Notes under the pieces: generated by a model
What the model was told of the DNA's origin: nothing
Databases searched by the model: none
Seen by the model: only the letters and a program-made list of their open reading frames with translations
Position numbers and translations under genes: made by a program
Virus record (IMG/VR): IMGVR_UViG_3300037587_000516
Span: 23,127-87,126 of that record
Source: a virus
Strand: one strand, 5' to 3'
Length of the DNA stretch: 64,000 bases
In this document: piece by piece, positions 16,095 through 24,468 of the stretch
Layout: every line of letters begins with the position of its first letter
Position numbering within the stretch: the stretch's first letter is position 1

Positions 16095-18614
16095 ATGACC
16101 GATTATTATATAGATGACCAAGAAGCTGCTGATGATTTTCTGGCGTATATCAAAGAAGATGGTATTACGTTAAAGCCAGAGAAGTTCGCAAATAATAATA
16201 TGTATGCTATAGCCTCTGATGGAAATCGCTATATAATTGAACACAAGTTTGGTAAATTAATTAGCCCTTATATTAAAACTAAGCCCAGTGTATTAAAAGT
16301 GGGGGGCGGAAAAAATTCTGTGCAGCATTCCGTAAAAAAGGATTATAAAATAGCATTAACGAATAAAGATAGGGCTAGTATGGAGGCTCACATTAATGAG
16401 TTTGATGTGCATGCATTTGATGTAGAGACTACTGGGCTTAATGTTAGGAAAGAGACCGTTATAGGCTTTTCCGTTTGCGGAAAGGAAGGAACTTCGTTCT
16501 ATTACCCCCTATATCAGTGGCTAAACGACACTCTTGAGCCTATAGAAAGCAACCTAGAGAAGTGCAACCACTTTTTGATGTTACTAAAAGACAAAAAGCT
16601 AGTAACTTGGAACGGATCGTTTGATACTAGGATTACAAAGAATGATCTAGGAGTTGACTTAATTTCCTCCATATACGCCGACGGAATGCTGCTAAAACAC
16701 ACCCTACAAGAAGATGGGCCCTTCGGATTAAAAGCAACTGGGGTTGAAATACAAGAGCACATAGGACTTAACGTAGAAGAAGATGCAAATAAAGAGCAGA
16801 TAGCTCTGAAGGCTAATATAGAAAAGAACGGCGGGTCAACTACAAAGAAAAACTATCAGATGTTTATGGCTGATCTAGAAGTTCTTGGGATCTATGGGTG
16901 CGCAGATGCTGATTTGACTTTGAGAATATACCACTACTACTTAGAGAAGTTGCGGGAAGAGGGATTAGAGGAGTTCTTTTTTGAAGATGAAGTAATGCCG
17001 CTGTATAAAGAAGTCACTATTCCTATGGAAGAAAATGGGGTGGCTATAAACATGGAGTTGTTGCAGAATACTAAGGATGAGATAGAGGAGGATATATTAG
17101 CTTTGAGAGAGAACGTAATATCTTCTCTCATGGAGACGGAGTACTTTGCAGATTGGTTAACTGAGGTAGCAACCAAAAAGTTCCCAGCAAAACCTACTGG
17201 AAAATTTGTACAGGAAATAATACGCCAGCATGAATTAGACTTGCCGGAACTTGCTCCTCATGGACCCATTCCTATTAGAAAATACAGTATTGCTAAAAAG
17301 GGCGTAGAAAGTTTGCCGGACAGCCTAGCAAAAAGCTTTATACAAAGAAAAGAACTAGACTACTCATCTCTTAATTTGGTGGATATTTCCATAAAGTTGT
17401 GGAAGGAAAAAGAAGGGTCTCTTATAAACATATCGTCCAAGCCTCAACTGATGTCGTTAGTATTTGGTAAGATGGGAGTTAAGCCTCTTTCTAAGACTGA
17501 GAAAGGAACTCCTCAATTTAATGATACTATGGTTGAATACTTGGCGGATAACGGACATGAGTGGGCGTCTATTTTAAGAAACTACAATAGGCTAATTAAA
17601 ATACGCGGGGCTTATGTGGACAGGTTTTTGGACGGGCATGAGGACGGTAAGTTTTACTTTTCTTATAAGCAACATGGCACTATTAGTGGCAGGTATGGGT
17701 CTGATGCACAGCAGCTTCCTAGGCCTATGGAAGAAGGCCAGGATGCTGAGGTAGTATTAAAGTATGTGAATAGAATCCGCAAGTTTTTCATAAGCGGAGA
17801 AGATAGAATATTCATTGACTCAGATTACGAAAGTCTTGAGCCCCATGTATTTGCCCATGTTTCTGGAGATAAAGGGCTTATAGACATATTCAACAAAGGA
17901 CATGACTTCTATTCCACTATTGCAATTGCTACTGAGGAGTTAGAAGGAGTTAGTGCAGATAAAAGTGCGGACAATTATCTAGGGAAGGTTGATAAACAAA
18001 AGAGACAGACGGCTAAAGCATATGCTCTCGGGGTTCCATATGGAATGACCGGATTCGCTTTAGGAAAGACTTTGGACATAGACACTGAGGAGGCAGAAGT
18101 CCTCATAGACAACTACATGGAGTCGTACCCTCAGCTTAAAAGCTGGATGGATAAGTCTAAGAAACACGCTCAAGATTTTGGCTATATTTCCTCAGAGGCA
18201 GGTAGGATCAGGCATCTACCACAGGTAAAAGAGATATATGCAGTACACAAAGACAGGCTACTAAGCTTCAAGTACAGAGCTAGAGTATCTAAAAGATTCG
18301 GCAGAGAAGAAATTAAATCAAAGTACAGAGATTATAAGAACGGAGTAAACAACAGTAGGAACTTTCAAATACAGTCTTTATCCGCCAGCATAGTAAATAG
18401 AGCGGCCATAGCCATAAATAGGGAGTTCAAAGAAAGGGGTATAAATGGATACTGCTGTGCCCAAGTACACGATCAACTTATACTAGATGTACCAGAAAGC
18501 TCAAAAGACGTATGTAAGGAGATTGTTAGGGATATGATGGAGAACACTACTAAATTATCACTAAGCATAAAAGCTCCGCCAGAATTTGGTAGAAACTGGC
18601 AAGAAGCGCATTAA
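16095..18614 (+). CDS. polA: Family A DNA polymerase with 3'-5' exonuclease
   Basis: Replicative DNA polymerase, 839 aa. Exo motifs: FDVETTGL (about 108-115), WNGSFDTRI (about 175), YGCADADLTLRIY (about 275). Polymerase motifs: SGRYGSDAQQLPR, motif A DSDYESLEP (about 575), motif B RQTAKAYALGVPYG (about 636), motif C QVHDQL (about 790). The residue matching E. coli Phe762 is Leu, and motif C has HDQ rather than the usual HDE. Its RBS is the 3' end of cassette copy 5. Confidence 0.93.
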   Translation: MTDYYIDDQEAADDFLAYIKEDGITLKPEKFANNNMYAIASDGNRYIIEHKFGKLISPYIKTKPSVLKVGGGKNSVQHSVKKDYKIALTNKDRASMEAHINEFDVHAFDVETTGLNVRKETVIGFSVCGKEGTSFYYPLYQWLNDTLEPIESNLEKCNHFLMLLKDKKLVTWNGSFDTRITKNDLGVDLISSIYADGMLLKHTLQEDGPFGLKATGVEIQEHIGLNVEEDANKEQIALKANIEKNGGSTTKKNYQMFMADLEVLGIYGCADADLTLRIYHYYLEKLREEGLEEFFFEDEVMPLYKEVTIPMEENGVAINMELLQNTKDEIEEDILALRENVISSLMETEYFADWLTEVATKKFPAKPTGKFVQEIIRQHELDLPELAPHGPIPIRKYSIAKKGVESLPDSLAKSFIQRKELDYSSLNLVDISIKLWKEKEGSLINISSKPQLMSLVFGKMGVKPLSKTEKGTPQFNDTMVEYLADNGHEWASILRNYNRLIKIRGAYVDRFLDGHEDGKFYFSYKQHGTISGRYGSDAQQLPRPMEEGQDAEVVLKYVNRIRKFFISGEDRIFIDSDYESLEPHVFAHVSGDKGLIDIFNKGHDFYSTIAIATEELEGVSADKSADNYLGKVDKQKRQTAKAYALGVPYGMTGFALGKTLDIDTEEAEVLIDNYMESYPQLKSWMDKSKKHAQDFGYISSEAGRIRHLPQVKEIYAVHKDRLLSFKYRARVSKRFGREEIKSKYRDYKNGVNNSRNFQIQSLSASIVNRAAIAINREFKERGINGYCCAQVHDQLILDVPESSKDVCKEIVRDMMENTTKLSLSIKAPPEFGRNWQEAH

Positions 18615-18628
18615 TTTACACAAAAAGC

Positions 18629-18657
18629 TTTACAAAGGCGAATAGCTGTAGTACATT
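18629..18657 (+). promoter_or_regulatory. Candidate promoter for the triple cassette cluster
   Basis: TTTACA at 18629-18634, 17 bp spacer, TACATT at 18652-18657, between polA and cassette copy 6. A TAGTAT follows at 18657. GGGAG at 18664-18668 is the RBS for the ATG at 18676. Confidence 0.5.
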
Positions 18658-18675
18658 AGTATATGGGAGTTGGAT

Positions 18676-19014
18676 ATGAAAACAATAAAAGTGGACGACA
18701 ATTGGCATAAGCCAGATAAATTCACAGGAATTGCTGAATATCCTAATGGCGATGAGTATTGGTATTTGAATGGTAAATATCATAGAGTCGACGGACCTGC
18801 TATTGAATATGCTGGTGGTGGTAAGTATTGGTATTTGAATGGTAAAATGCATAGAGTTGGCGGACCTGCTGAGGAATGGTCAGATGGTAGTGAGTTTTGG
18901 TTTTTGAATGGTGAGATGCTAACAGAAGAAGAGCATGATAAAAGAACAGCCTATTTAAGAACTACATTAGGCAAACTAATATTCAATGAGCATTTTAAGT
19001 TGGAGGACTCGTGA
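18676..19014 (+). CDS. RVDGPA-cassette protein, copy 6 (two repeats)
   Basis: 112 aa, MKTI-type head. Two repeats, the second altered (HRVGGPAEEW), then FLNGEMLTEEEH and the tail. ATG at 18676 is favoured over TTG at 18670 because GGGAG lies 7 bases upstream. First of three tandem copies; the end GGAGGACTC plus GTG starts copy 7. Confidence 0.87.
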   Translation: MKTIKVDDNWHKPDKFTGIAEYPNGDEYWYLNGKYHRVDGPAIEYAGGGKYWYLNGKMHRVGGPAEEWSDGSEFWFLNGEMLTEEEHDKRTAYLRTTLGKLIFNEHFKLEDS

Positions 19015-19280
19015 GAGTATTTAAAGGGTGGTTTGGTGACGAACCAGATAATTTCACCGGAATTGTTGAGTCTGAGAATGGGGACAGGGCTTGGTGTTTG
19101 AATGGTGAATGTCATAGAGTTGACGGACCTGCTATTGAGTGGGGTGATAGTGGAAGTTGGTCGTGGTATTTGAATGGTGTGATGATAACAGAGGAAGAGC
19201 ACACTAAAAAGACAGCGGGGTATAGAACTACCTTGGGAAAATTGATTTTTAATGAGCATTTTAAATTGGAGGAGAAATGA
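19011..19280 (+). CDS. RVDGPA-cassette protein, copy 7
   Basis: 89 aa, FKGWF-type head, GTG start overlapping copy 6's stop. One repeat (HRVDGPAIEWGDS) followed by a longer SGSWSWYLNGVM stretch and the tail (KTAGYRTTLGKL). The end GGAGGAGAAATGA starts copy 8. Confidence 0.87.
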   Translation: MRVFKGWFGDEPDNFTGIVESENGDRAWCLNGECHRVDGPAIEWGDSGSWSWYLNGVMITEEEHTKKTAGYRTTLGKLIFNEHFKLEEK

Positions 19281-19630
19281 AGGTATTTAAAGGGTGGTTT
19301 GGAGATCAACCAGATAACTTTACTGGGATTGTTGAAACTCCGCGTGGTAATAAGTATTGGTATTTAAATGGTGAGAGACATAGAGTGGGTGGACCTGCTA
19401 GTGAATATCCTGGTGGCAGTAAGCGGTGGTATTTGAATGGACTAAGACATAGAGTTGACGGACCTGCTAGTGAATGGGCTGATGGCACTGAGATTTGGTA
19501 TTTGAATGATGTAGAAATGACAGAAGATGAGCACACTAAAAGGACCGCTTGCTATAGAACTACCTTGGGTAGATTAATACTAAAAAAAGAAGGGCATTTT
19601 AAACTACAAACTGAGGAGGAATCAGTATGA
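19277..19630 (+). CDS. RVDGPA-cassette protein, copy 8 (two repeats, altered tail)
   Basis: 117 aa, FKGWF-type head. Repeats read HRVGGPASEYPGG and HRVDGPASEWADG. The tail diverges: TTLGRLILKKEGHFKLQ replaces LIFNEHFKLEE, with six extra residues ending TEEESV. Even so, GAGGAGGAATC at the 3' end preserves an RBS for the next gene. Confidence 0.85.
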   Translation: MKVFKGWFGDQPDNFTGIVETPRGNKYWYLNGERHRVGGPASEYPGGSKRWYLNGLRHRVDGPASEWADGTEIWYLNDVEMTEDEHTKRTACYRTTLGRLILKKEGHFKLQTEEESV

Positions 19631-19812
19631 CAGAAGCGGAAATGGAAGAGGTATTGTATGATGAAGAGACTAGTAGTGTGGAGGAGTTTGAGATATATGA
19701 CTTGCGGGATAGGATAGCTGAGCTGGAGAATAAGATAGAATATGCCAAGTCTAATCTGCTGGAGCACATGGAAGAAGAAGCTATTGCGGAAATATTTGGC
19801 GAAAAAGATTGA
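19627..19812 (+). CDS. Acidic coiled-coil protein (61 aa)
   Basis: ATG at 19627 overlaps the stop of cassette copy 8. Almost entirely Glu-rich helix (DLRDRIAELENKIEYAKS). Not recognised. The TTGACA of the next promoter overlaps its last codons. Confidence 0.6.
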   Translation: MTEAEMEEVLYDEETSSVEEFEIYDLRDRIAELENKIEYAKSNLLEHMEEEAIAEIFGEKD

Positions 19813-19837
19813 CAATAGTATGATAGTATGATAACAT
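19809..19837 (+). promoter_or_regulatory. Candidate promoter for the pyrophosphatase leader
   Basis: TTGACA at 19809-19814, 17 bp spacer, TAACAT at 19832-19837. Transcription would begin near 19844, giving a leader of about 175 nt before the next start codon. Confidence 0.5.
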
Positions 19838-19843
19838 AGTATT

Positions 19844-20002
19844 AAGAATGGGCGTCACATACGTCACTACATTCTAGTTACGGAAAATCTTATACTAGCC
19901 TAATAGGGCTAGAATATTCTTTATGAGTTCAAACTAGAGCAACCTGATGGAATAGGGAAGCTCTGGAAACACGGGATTGGTTACCCTAAGTAACCATTTT
20001 TT
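19844..20002 (+). ncRNA. Structured leader or small RNA upstream of pyrophosphatase
   Basis: Gene-free stretch with ordered hairpins: CTAGCC/GGCTAG (19895-19900 with 19907-19912); CTAGAGC/GCTCTGG (19934-19940 with 19960-19966, one G-U) enclosing AACCTGATGGAATAGGGAA; then a terminator-like hairpin at 19979-20002. The layout of promoter, folded region, terminator and RBS fits a riboswitch or attenuator, or a separate small RNA. No known class is recognised. Confidence 0.45.
19979..20002 (+). terminator. Terminator hairpin in the pyrophosphatase leader
   Basis: GGTTAC (19979-19984) pairs with GTAACC (19990-19995) around CCTAA, followed by ATTTTTT to 20002. It lies 17 bases before the start codon at 20020, so it would have to be read through, or be conditional, for upstream transcripts to express the gene. 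Confidence 0.65.
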
Positions 20003-20019
20003 AACCAAAGGAAAAACAA

Positions 20020-20448
20020 ATGTTAGTAACAATGAAAGTTGAAATTGTAGCTGGATCAAAAGAGAAGTGGGAAGTTGACAAAGGTACTGGTGAACTTAAA
20101 TTAGATAGGGTAATCGAAATCCCTTACCCTTACAACTATGGGTATATAAAAGGAACCTTGGCTGAAGATAACGACCAATTGGATGTGTTTTTAATAGGGA
20201 CATCCGATAAATTAATCCCGGGGTCTACTATTGAAGTTGAGGTTAGGAATATTATTGAGATGATTGATAATGACGAAGTTGATCATAAGATAATTGCAGC
20301 TTTGCCGAACACATTGATTAAGTTCCATGAAACTGATAAAGTTAAAAAGTTTCTTATGGATTATAAAACTGGGGTTGTTGTTGGTAGATGTTTGGGTCCA
20401 GCTGCGGCAGAAGAGTATGTTAAGTTTTGCAGAGAAAGGAATAAATAG
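20020..20448 (+). CDS. ppa: Soluble inorganic pyrophosphatase (family I)
   Basis: Hydrolyses pyrophosphate released by DNA synthesis. Conserved features: KEKWEVDKGTG and LDR near the N-terminus, PYPYNYGYI (36-43), metal-binding D50, D52 and D55 in EDNDQLDVF, D83/D88/K90 in IDNDEVDHK. At 142 aa it is shorter than the 175 aa bacterial enzyme but contains the whole active site. RBS AAAGGAA lies just after a terminator-like hairpin. Confidence 0.85.
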   Translation: MLVTMKVEIVAGSKEKWEVDKGTGELKLDRVIEIPYPYNYGYIKGTLAEDNDQLDVFLIGTSDKLIPGSTIEVEVRNIIEMIDNDEVDHKIIAALPNTLIKFHETDKVKKFLMDYKTGVVVGRCLGPAAAEEYVKFCRERNK

Positions 20449-21701
20449 TGTCTTATAATGATGATAGTATTAAGTATTTGAAAGTATTGCGGGAAGAGAC
20501 TGGTCTCGATTGGGTCGAAATAACGGAGGCTTGGAATGAAAAGTTTGCGGACCAGTATGGAAGTAAAACACTTAATGCTTTGCGGAAAACTTACCGTAGA
20601 TACCAAGATGATGATATAACTGATGATGTGCTTATTAAGAATATGCAGACTGCGTTTACTGCTAAGAAAACTGCTAGTAAGCTGCGCAAAGAAAATAAGG
20701 CGTTAACTGAAGACTCAATTTCTTCAGAAGCGTTTTTGTCTGAGCTGTTAGATATCAACAAAAAAGCCCCAATCAAATACCACAAAAAGGTAAAACTAAT
20801 TAAATCGAAAAAGGTCGCAAGAACTATTGTGGCTCATGTTAGTGATACTCATATTGGATGTAACATACATAAGGATGAGCAGGGTGGAGCAAATGAATAC
20901 AATCCAACAATTGCGGCTAGAAGATTTGCTCTTTATTTTAAGACATTGGCTGAGTACAAGGTAGATCACAGAGACGAAACTGATTTAGTATTGGTGTTGA
21001 ATGGTGATATTTTTGCTGGGATAATTCACAACCAGGAATCAGTTGATCCCATGTCTACTCAATTTTCTAGCGCACTTAGGATATTTACCCAAGGCATTTC
21101 TTATTTAGCCCAGCACTTTAAAAACATCACTGTAGTATGTACTTCGGGTAACCATGATAGGTTTATAACGAAGACTGATAAAGGTAGACAGATGGATCAA
21201 AAATGGGATTCATTTACAACAATGCTGTATTCGTCACTACAACAAGGGTTTAGGGATTATAAGAGTATTGAGTTTATTATACCCGAAAGTCCATACGCTA
21301 GATTGTTAGTACAAGGCCATTGGTTGTTTATCACTCACGGCGACACGGTAATCAACTTAGGAAATCCTAGTAAGTCGATAAACGTAGAAGCTATTACAAA
21401 CCAAGTAAACAACTTTATAACAGGTAGCGGAGTTGATATTGATGTCCTTATGGTAGGGCATGTACACAAGGAACTATTCTTTACCTTAAACAACGGAGTT
21501 AGCCTAGCAATTAACGGAACGTTGTCAGGAAACGATAGTTTTTCACAAAGCATAGGTTACCTAGTAAACAGATCATGCCAGCAGTTTTTTGAAATGACCC
21601 CAGAGTTTAAGATGGGAGATATGAGATTTGTTGATTTAACAGCAGCTGACGACGATAAATCGTTAGAAAAGATTATTGAGCCGCTTAAGGGCAAGTTTTA
21701 A
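20448..21701 (+). CDS. Calcineurin-type phosphoesterase/nuclease (SbcD/Mre11-like)
   Basis: 417 aa, probable DNA exo/endonuclease. An N-terminal HTH-like region (DWVEITEAWNEKF, SKTLNALRKTYRRYQ) may bind DNA. The phosphoesterase motifs follow in order: SDTHIG (about 131), NGDIF (about 184), SGNHD (about 234), THGD (about 296), GHVH (about 337). Many phages carry this gene beside replication genes. GTG start at 20448 after AGAAAGGAATAAATA. Confidence 0.8.
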   Translation: MSYNDDSIKYLKVLREETGLDWVEITEAWNEKFADQYGSKTLNALRKTYRRYQDDDITDDVLIKNMQTAFTAKKTASKLRKENKALTEDSISSEAFLSELLDINKKAPIKYHKKVKLIKSKKVARTIVAHVSDTHIGCNIHKDEQGGANEYNPTIAARRFALYFKTLAEYKVDHRDETDLVLVLNGDIFAGIIHNQESVDPMSTQFSSALRIFTQGISYLAQHFKNITVVCTSGNHDRFITKTDKGRQMDQKWDSFTTMLYSSLQQGFRDYKSIEFIIPESPYARLLVQGHWLFITHGDTVINLGNPSKSINVEAITNQVNNFITGSGVDIDVLMVGHVHKELFFTLNNGVSLAINGTLSGNDSFSQSIGYLVNRSCQQFFEMTPEFKMGDMRFVDLTAADDDKSLEKIIEPLKGKF

Positions 21702-22319
21702 ATGTTGGTTGACGGAGGTACTAAAACATGTAGCGAATGTAGAATGACGAAATGCATTTCTCTGTTTCACAGAAATAGGTCTAAAAAGGATGGGCGTAGC
21801 AGACTCTGTGCGGAATGTAAAACACAAATAGCAAGAAAATGGGCAGCTGCCAATAAAGAAAAGAAGGCTAAACACAACAAGAAGTACGCGGCTAAAAACA
21901 AAGAAAAGATCGCCGCATACAAAGTAAAATACTACGAAGAAAACAAAGACAAAATAAACGCATACAGAAAGAACAGAAAGGAAACCAACACACAATTCCG
22001 ACTAGAGTGCGCGCTGCGCATTAGAATCAACAAAGTAATAAACAGAGGATACAAAGTTGGATCAGCAGTGGACGACCTAGGATGCACTTCAACAGAGTTG
22101 AAGGCATACCTTGAGTCCAAGTTTGAAGCCGGGATGAGTTGGGAGAACTGGTCCCAGTATGGATGGCACATTGATCACATCAAGCCGCTGTCCAGCTTTA
22201 ACCTAGAGGACCGCGAAGAGTTTTTAGAAGCATGTAACTATACTAACCTACAACCACTATGGGCGGAAGATAATTTGAAAAAAGGAAGTAAGTTGGAGGC
22301 AAACAATGGGAATTCGTGA
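21702..22319 (+). CDS. HNH endonuclease with N-terminal zinc finger
   Basis: 205 aa. The N-terminus has a CxxC pair twice (CSECRMTKC, CAECK), then a long Lys-rich helix, and the C-terminal HNH domain WHIDHIKPLSSFNL with NLQPLWAEDNLKKGSK. This architecture is typical of mobile phage HNH genes. ATG directly follows the phosphoesterase stop. The 3' end contains GGAGG, the RBS for the next gene. Confidence 0.85.
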   Translation: MLVDGGTKTCSECRMTKCISLFHRNRSKKDGRSRLCAECKTQIARKWAAANKEKKAKHNKKYAAKNKEKIAAYKVKYYEENKDKINAYRKNRKETNTQFRLECALRIRINKVINRGYKVGSAVDDLGCTSTELKAYLESKFEAGMSWENWSQYGWHIDHIKPLSSFNLEDREEFLEACNYTNLQPLWAEDNLKKGSKLEANNGNS

Positions 22320-22845
22320 TGACGAAATCAACAGACTAAAGAAATACGCCGAGGGACTCGGCATTAAAATCACCCTTGTCCCATTCTACAGAGGTTCCGG
22401 CGGCGGCGAATGGGACATGAGCAGCAGAGAGATAACCATATATACTAGAGACGACTGGTCCAAAACGGACTACATACTAACTATACTACACGAATTAGGA
22501 CACCACCTAGACTGGGTATACAACGACAAAAAGGACAGCGCCATATCATACAAAGCATACGCGATGCTAAACCAAGGACACATGTATGGTCCTAGGTTGG
22601 ATATGTCACAGAAGTATAGGGATGTGTTGTTGGCCGAGGAAGAAGCCGGGGTTTACTACATGGACATACTGCACAAAGAGCTTGATTTAAAAATACCGCT
22701 ATGGAAAGTTAAAATGCAACAAGAGCTGGACTTGTATGATTATGTGTGTCTTAGTAAAGAGGGCCGATTTTCTACTACAAAAGAATACCGAGCCCACAGG
22801 AAAACGATAAAAGCGCACTATAAAAAAACGTATGGAGATGTATGA
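22306..22845 (+). CDS. Zincin metallopeptidase-like protein A
   Basis: 179 aa. Zinc site ILHELGHHLDW (HExxH) with a likely third ligand in LLAEEEAGVYY. The preceding strand SGGGEWDMSSREITIY matches SGGGEVNVDTRLITIS in the gene at 63304, so the two are paralogues. No signal peptide. Substrate unknown; zincins of this type in phage may cleave host regulatory proteins, but that is speculative. ATG follows GGAGGCAAACA. Confidence 0.7.
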   Translation: MGIRDDEINRLKKYAEGLGIKITLVPFYRGSGGGEWDMSSREITIYTRDDWSKTDYILTILHELGHHLDWVYNDKKDSAISYKAYAMLNQGHMYGPRLDMSQKYRDVLLAEEEAGVYYMDILHKELDLKIPLWKVKMQQELDLYDYVCLSKEGRFSTTKEYRAHRKTIKAHYKKTYGDV

Positions 22846-23063
22846 AAAAATCTGATATGATTAAAGAGCTAGCAGGTTGGTTTGAAGTCGAATTTAACGA
22901 AAACCCACAGGATTCTATAGTATCAGCTAAGCGAATGTTAGAGTTTGTAGAGCATCTTGGAATGGTATCAGAAGAGTGGCTCGAAGAAAGCATTAAGAAA
23001 AATCTTGAGAACTTTGGTGTAGAAATTCATAACGAAATATATGGGGAGCCGGAGGAAAAATGA
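22842..23063 (+). CDS. Small acidic protein of unknown function (73 aa)
   Basis: ATG at 22842 overlaps the previous stop. Helical and acidic (RMLEFVEHLGMVSEEWLEESI). Not recognised. Its end GGAGGAAAAATGA starts cassette copy 9, so here the RBS is provided by a non-cassette gene. Confidence 0.6.
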   Translation: MKKSDMIKELAGWFEVEFNENPQDSIVSAKRMLEFVEHLGMVSEEWLEESIKKNLENFGVEIHNEIYGEPEEK

Positions 23064-23344
23064 AAACAATAAAGCTAGAGTCAGTTTGGAGTGGGCCAGA
23101 TAATTACACCGGAATTGTTGAAAATCCATATGGTGATAAGGTTTGGTTTTTGAATGGTCTAAGACATAGAGTTGATGGACCTGCTTGTGTGTGGGATGAT
23201 GGAGATGAGTGGTGGTATTTGACTGATGAGTATATGACAGAGGAAGAGCACAGTAAAAGAACTGCTTACTTAAGAACCACACTAGGCAGACTTATACTAA
23301 AAGAACACTTTACATTAGGAGATGAAAATGCAAGTAAAGATTAA
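23060..23344 (+). CDS. RVDGPA-cassette protein, copy 9 (altered tail)
   Basis: 94 aa, MKTI-type head (KLESVWSGPDNYTGIVE; Tyr replaces Phe of FTGIVE). One repeat (HRVDGPACVWDDG), WWYLTDEYMTEEEH, then a changed tail: TTLGRLILKEHFTLGDENASKD. Overlaps the dUTPase start; its TAGGAG is the dUTPase RBS. Confidence 0.85.
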   Translation: MKTIKLESVWSGPDNYTGIVENPYGDKVWFLNGLRHRVDGPACVWDDGDEWWYLTDEYMTEEEHSKRTAYLRTTLGRLILKEHFTLGDENASKD

Positions 23345-23750
23345 GCGTCTGCACCCAGACGCGAAAATACCCCAAAAAGCCCACCAAGGGGATGCTGGAT
23401 TTGATCTAGTAGCTGTCACAAAAGAACTAACCCCACAAGGTTATATTGAAATGAAAACCGGCCTTGGCTTCGAGATCCCTCCGGGCCACATGGGGTTGCT
23501 GTTTCCAAGGTCTAGTATATCAAATACTAAAATGACCTTGACCAATTCTGTCGGTGTACTTGATGAGAATTTTAGAGGAGATGTTAGCTTTAGATTTAAG
23601 CCCGCAACTTCTGGAAAAGGTGGGTATGAAATAGGAGACAAAATAGGCCAACTAGTAATCATGCCTTATCCTAGTATTGAGTTAGTTGAAGTTGATGAGC
23701 TAGATGAAACTGATCGTGGAACTGGTTCCTATGGGTCGTCTGGAAAATGA
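23328..23750 (+). CDS. dut: dUTPase
   Basis: Hydrolyses dUTP to dUMP, keeping uracil out of phage DNA and feeding dTMP synthesis. All five trimeric dUTPase motifs are visible: DAGFDL, PRSSIS, GVLDENFRGDV, KIGQLVIMP, and a C-terminal RGTGSYGSSG (usually RGxGGFGSTG). ATG at 23328 is preferred over 23322 because TAGGAG lies at proper spacing. About 140 aa. Overlaps cassette copies on both sides. Confidence 0.92.
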   Translation: MQVKIKRLHPDAKIPQKAHQGDAGFDLVAVTKELTPQGYIEMKTGLGFEIPPGHMGLLFPRSSISNTKMTLTNSVGVLDENFRGDVSFRFKPATSGKGGYEIGDKIGQLVIMPYPSIELVEVDELDETDRGTGSYGSSGK

Positions 23751-24016
23751 AAACAATTAAAGTAAAGTATTGGCTTGATAGACCTTGTAATTTCACGGGG
23801 ATTGTTGAATGTTATAATGGAGATAATATTTGGCTTTTGAATGGTAAAAGGCACAGAGTAGACGGACCTGCTAGTGAATGTGCCGGTGGTGATAAGTATT
23901 GGTTTTTGAATGGTGTTCGTATGACAGAAGAAGAGCATTATAAAAGGACAGCGTGGACTAGGACTACATTAGGTAAATTGATATTCAATGAGCATTTCAC
24001 ATTAGACGGAGAGTAG
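23747..24016 (+). CDS. RVDGPA-cassette protein, copy 10
   Basis: 89 aa, MKTI-type head. One repeat (LLNGKRHRVDGPASECAGG), FLNGVRMTEEEH, and a tail with AWTRTTLGKLIFNEHFTLDGE. The end GGAGAGTAGATG supplies the next gene's RBS. ATG overlaps the dUTPase stop. Confidence 0.86.
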   Translation: MKTIKVKYWLDRPCNFTGIVECYNGDNIWLLNGKRHRVDGPASECAGGDKYWFLNGVRMTEEEHYKRTAWTRTTLGKLIFNEHFTLDGE

Positions 24017-24220
24017 ATGGACTGTGTAAACATAAAGCCAATATTAGCAGCAATAAAATACCTGTGCGACAAAAGTCCACATTTATATTACAGCTCCCAA
24101 AGAGACGGGATCGTTAATTTGTATCAGTGGTATGATCCTTATTGCCAAGGATTAAAACAGTGGAATAAATCTTTAACTATAAACATGTACACAAATCAAA
24201 TGGACGGGAGATTAGATTGA
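24017..24220 (+). CDS. Small protein of unknown function (67 aa)
   Basis: ATG at 24017 shortly after GGAG of cassette copy 10. Tyr- and Cys-containing, no clear motif (LYYSSQRDG, LYQWYDPYCQG). Not recognised. Confidence 0.55.
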   Translation: MDCVNIKPILAAIKYLCDKSPHLYYSSQRDGIVNLYQWYDPYCQGLKQWNKSLTINMYTNQMDGRLD

Positions 24221-24468
24221 AGGGAAAATCCAAAGTTCCAGAAAAAGCAACCACAGACAAGCTACGTTACTATAAAGGCGTTGTCAAAGAACTTACAAAA
24301 GAATTGCGGAATCTAAAGGATAGGGTCGGTGATTTGGAAACACAGATGTCTAAGATATACACAAACCCGAAAAAGTATACTAAAACTAAAGCTAGTATAG
24401 ATGAAAGAGAGCGGGAATTGCTTTTGAAAAAATATAACCCGGATTATAAAAAGGATGGAGAGAAATGA
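24217..24468 (+). CDS. Basic coiled-coil protein (83 aa)
   Basis: TTG start at 24217 overlapping the previous stop. Lys/Glu-rich helix with a heptad-like middle (LTKELRNLKDRVGDLETQMS). Not recognised. Its end GGAGAGAAATGA starts cassette copy 11. Confidence 0.55.
   Translation: MKGKSKVPEKATTDKLRYYKGVVKELTKELRNLKDRVGDLETQMSKIYTNPKKYTKTKASIDERERELLLKKYNPDYKKDGEK

Noticed and set aside
19943-19970. CTGATG...GAAAC resembling a hammerhead ribozyme core
   Set aside because: The CUGAUGA box has G in place of the final A, and the flanking sequences do not form the three required stems with a cleavage site.
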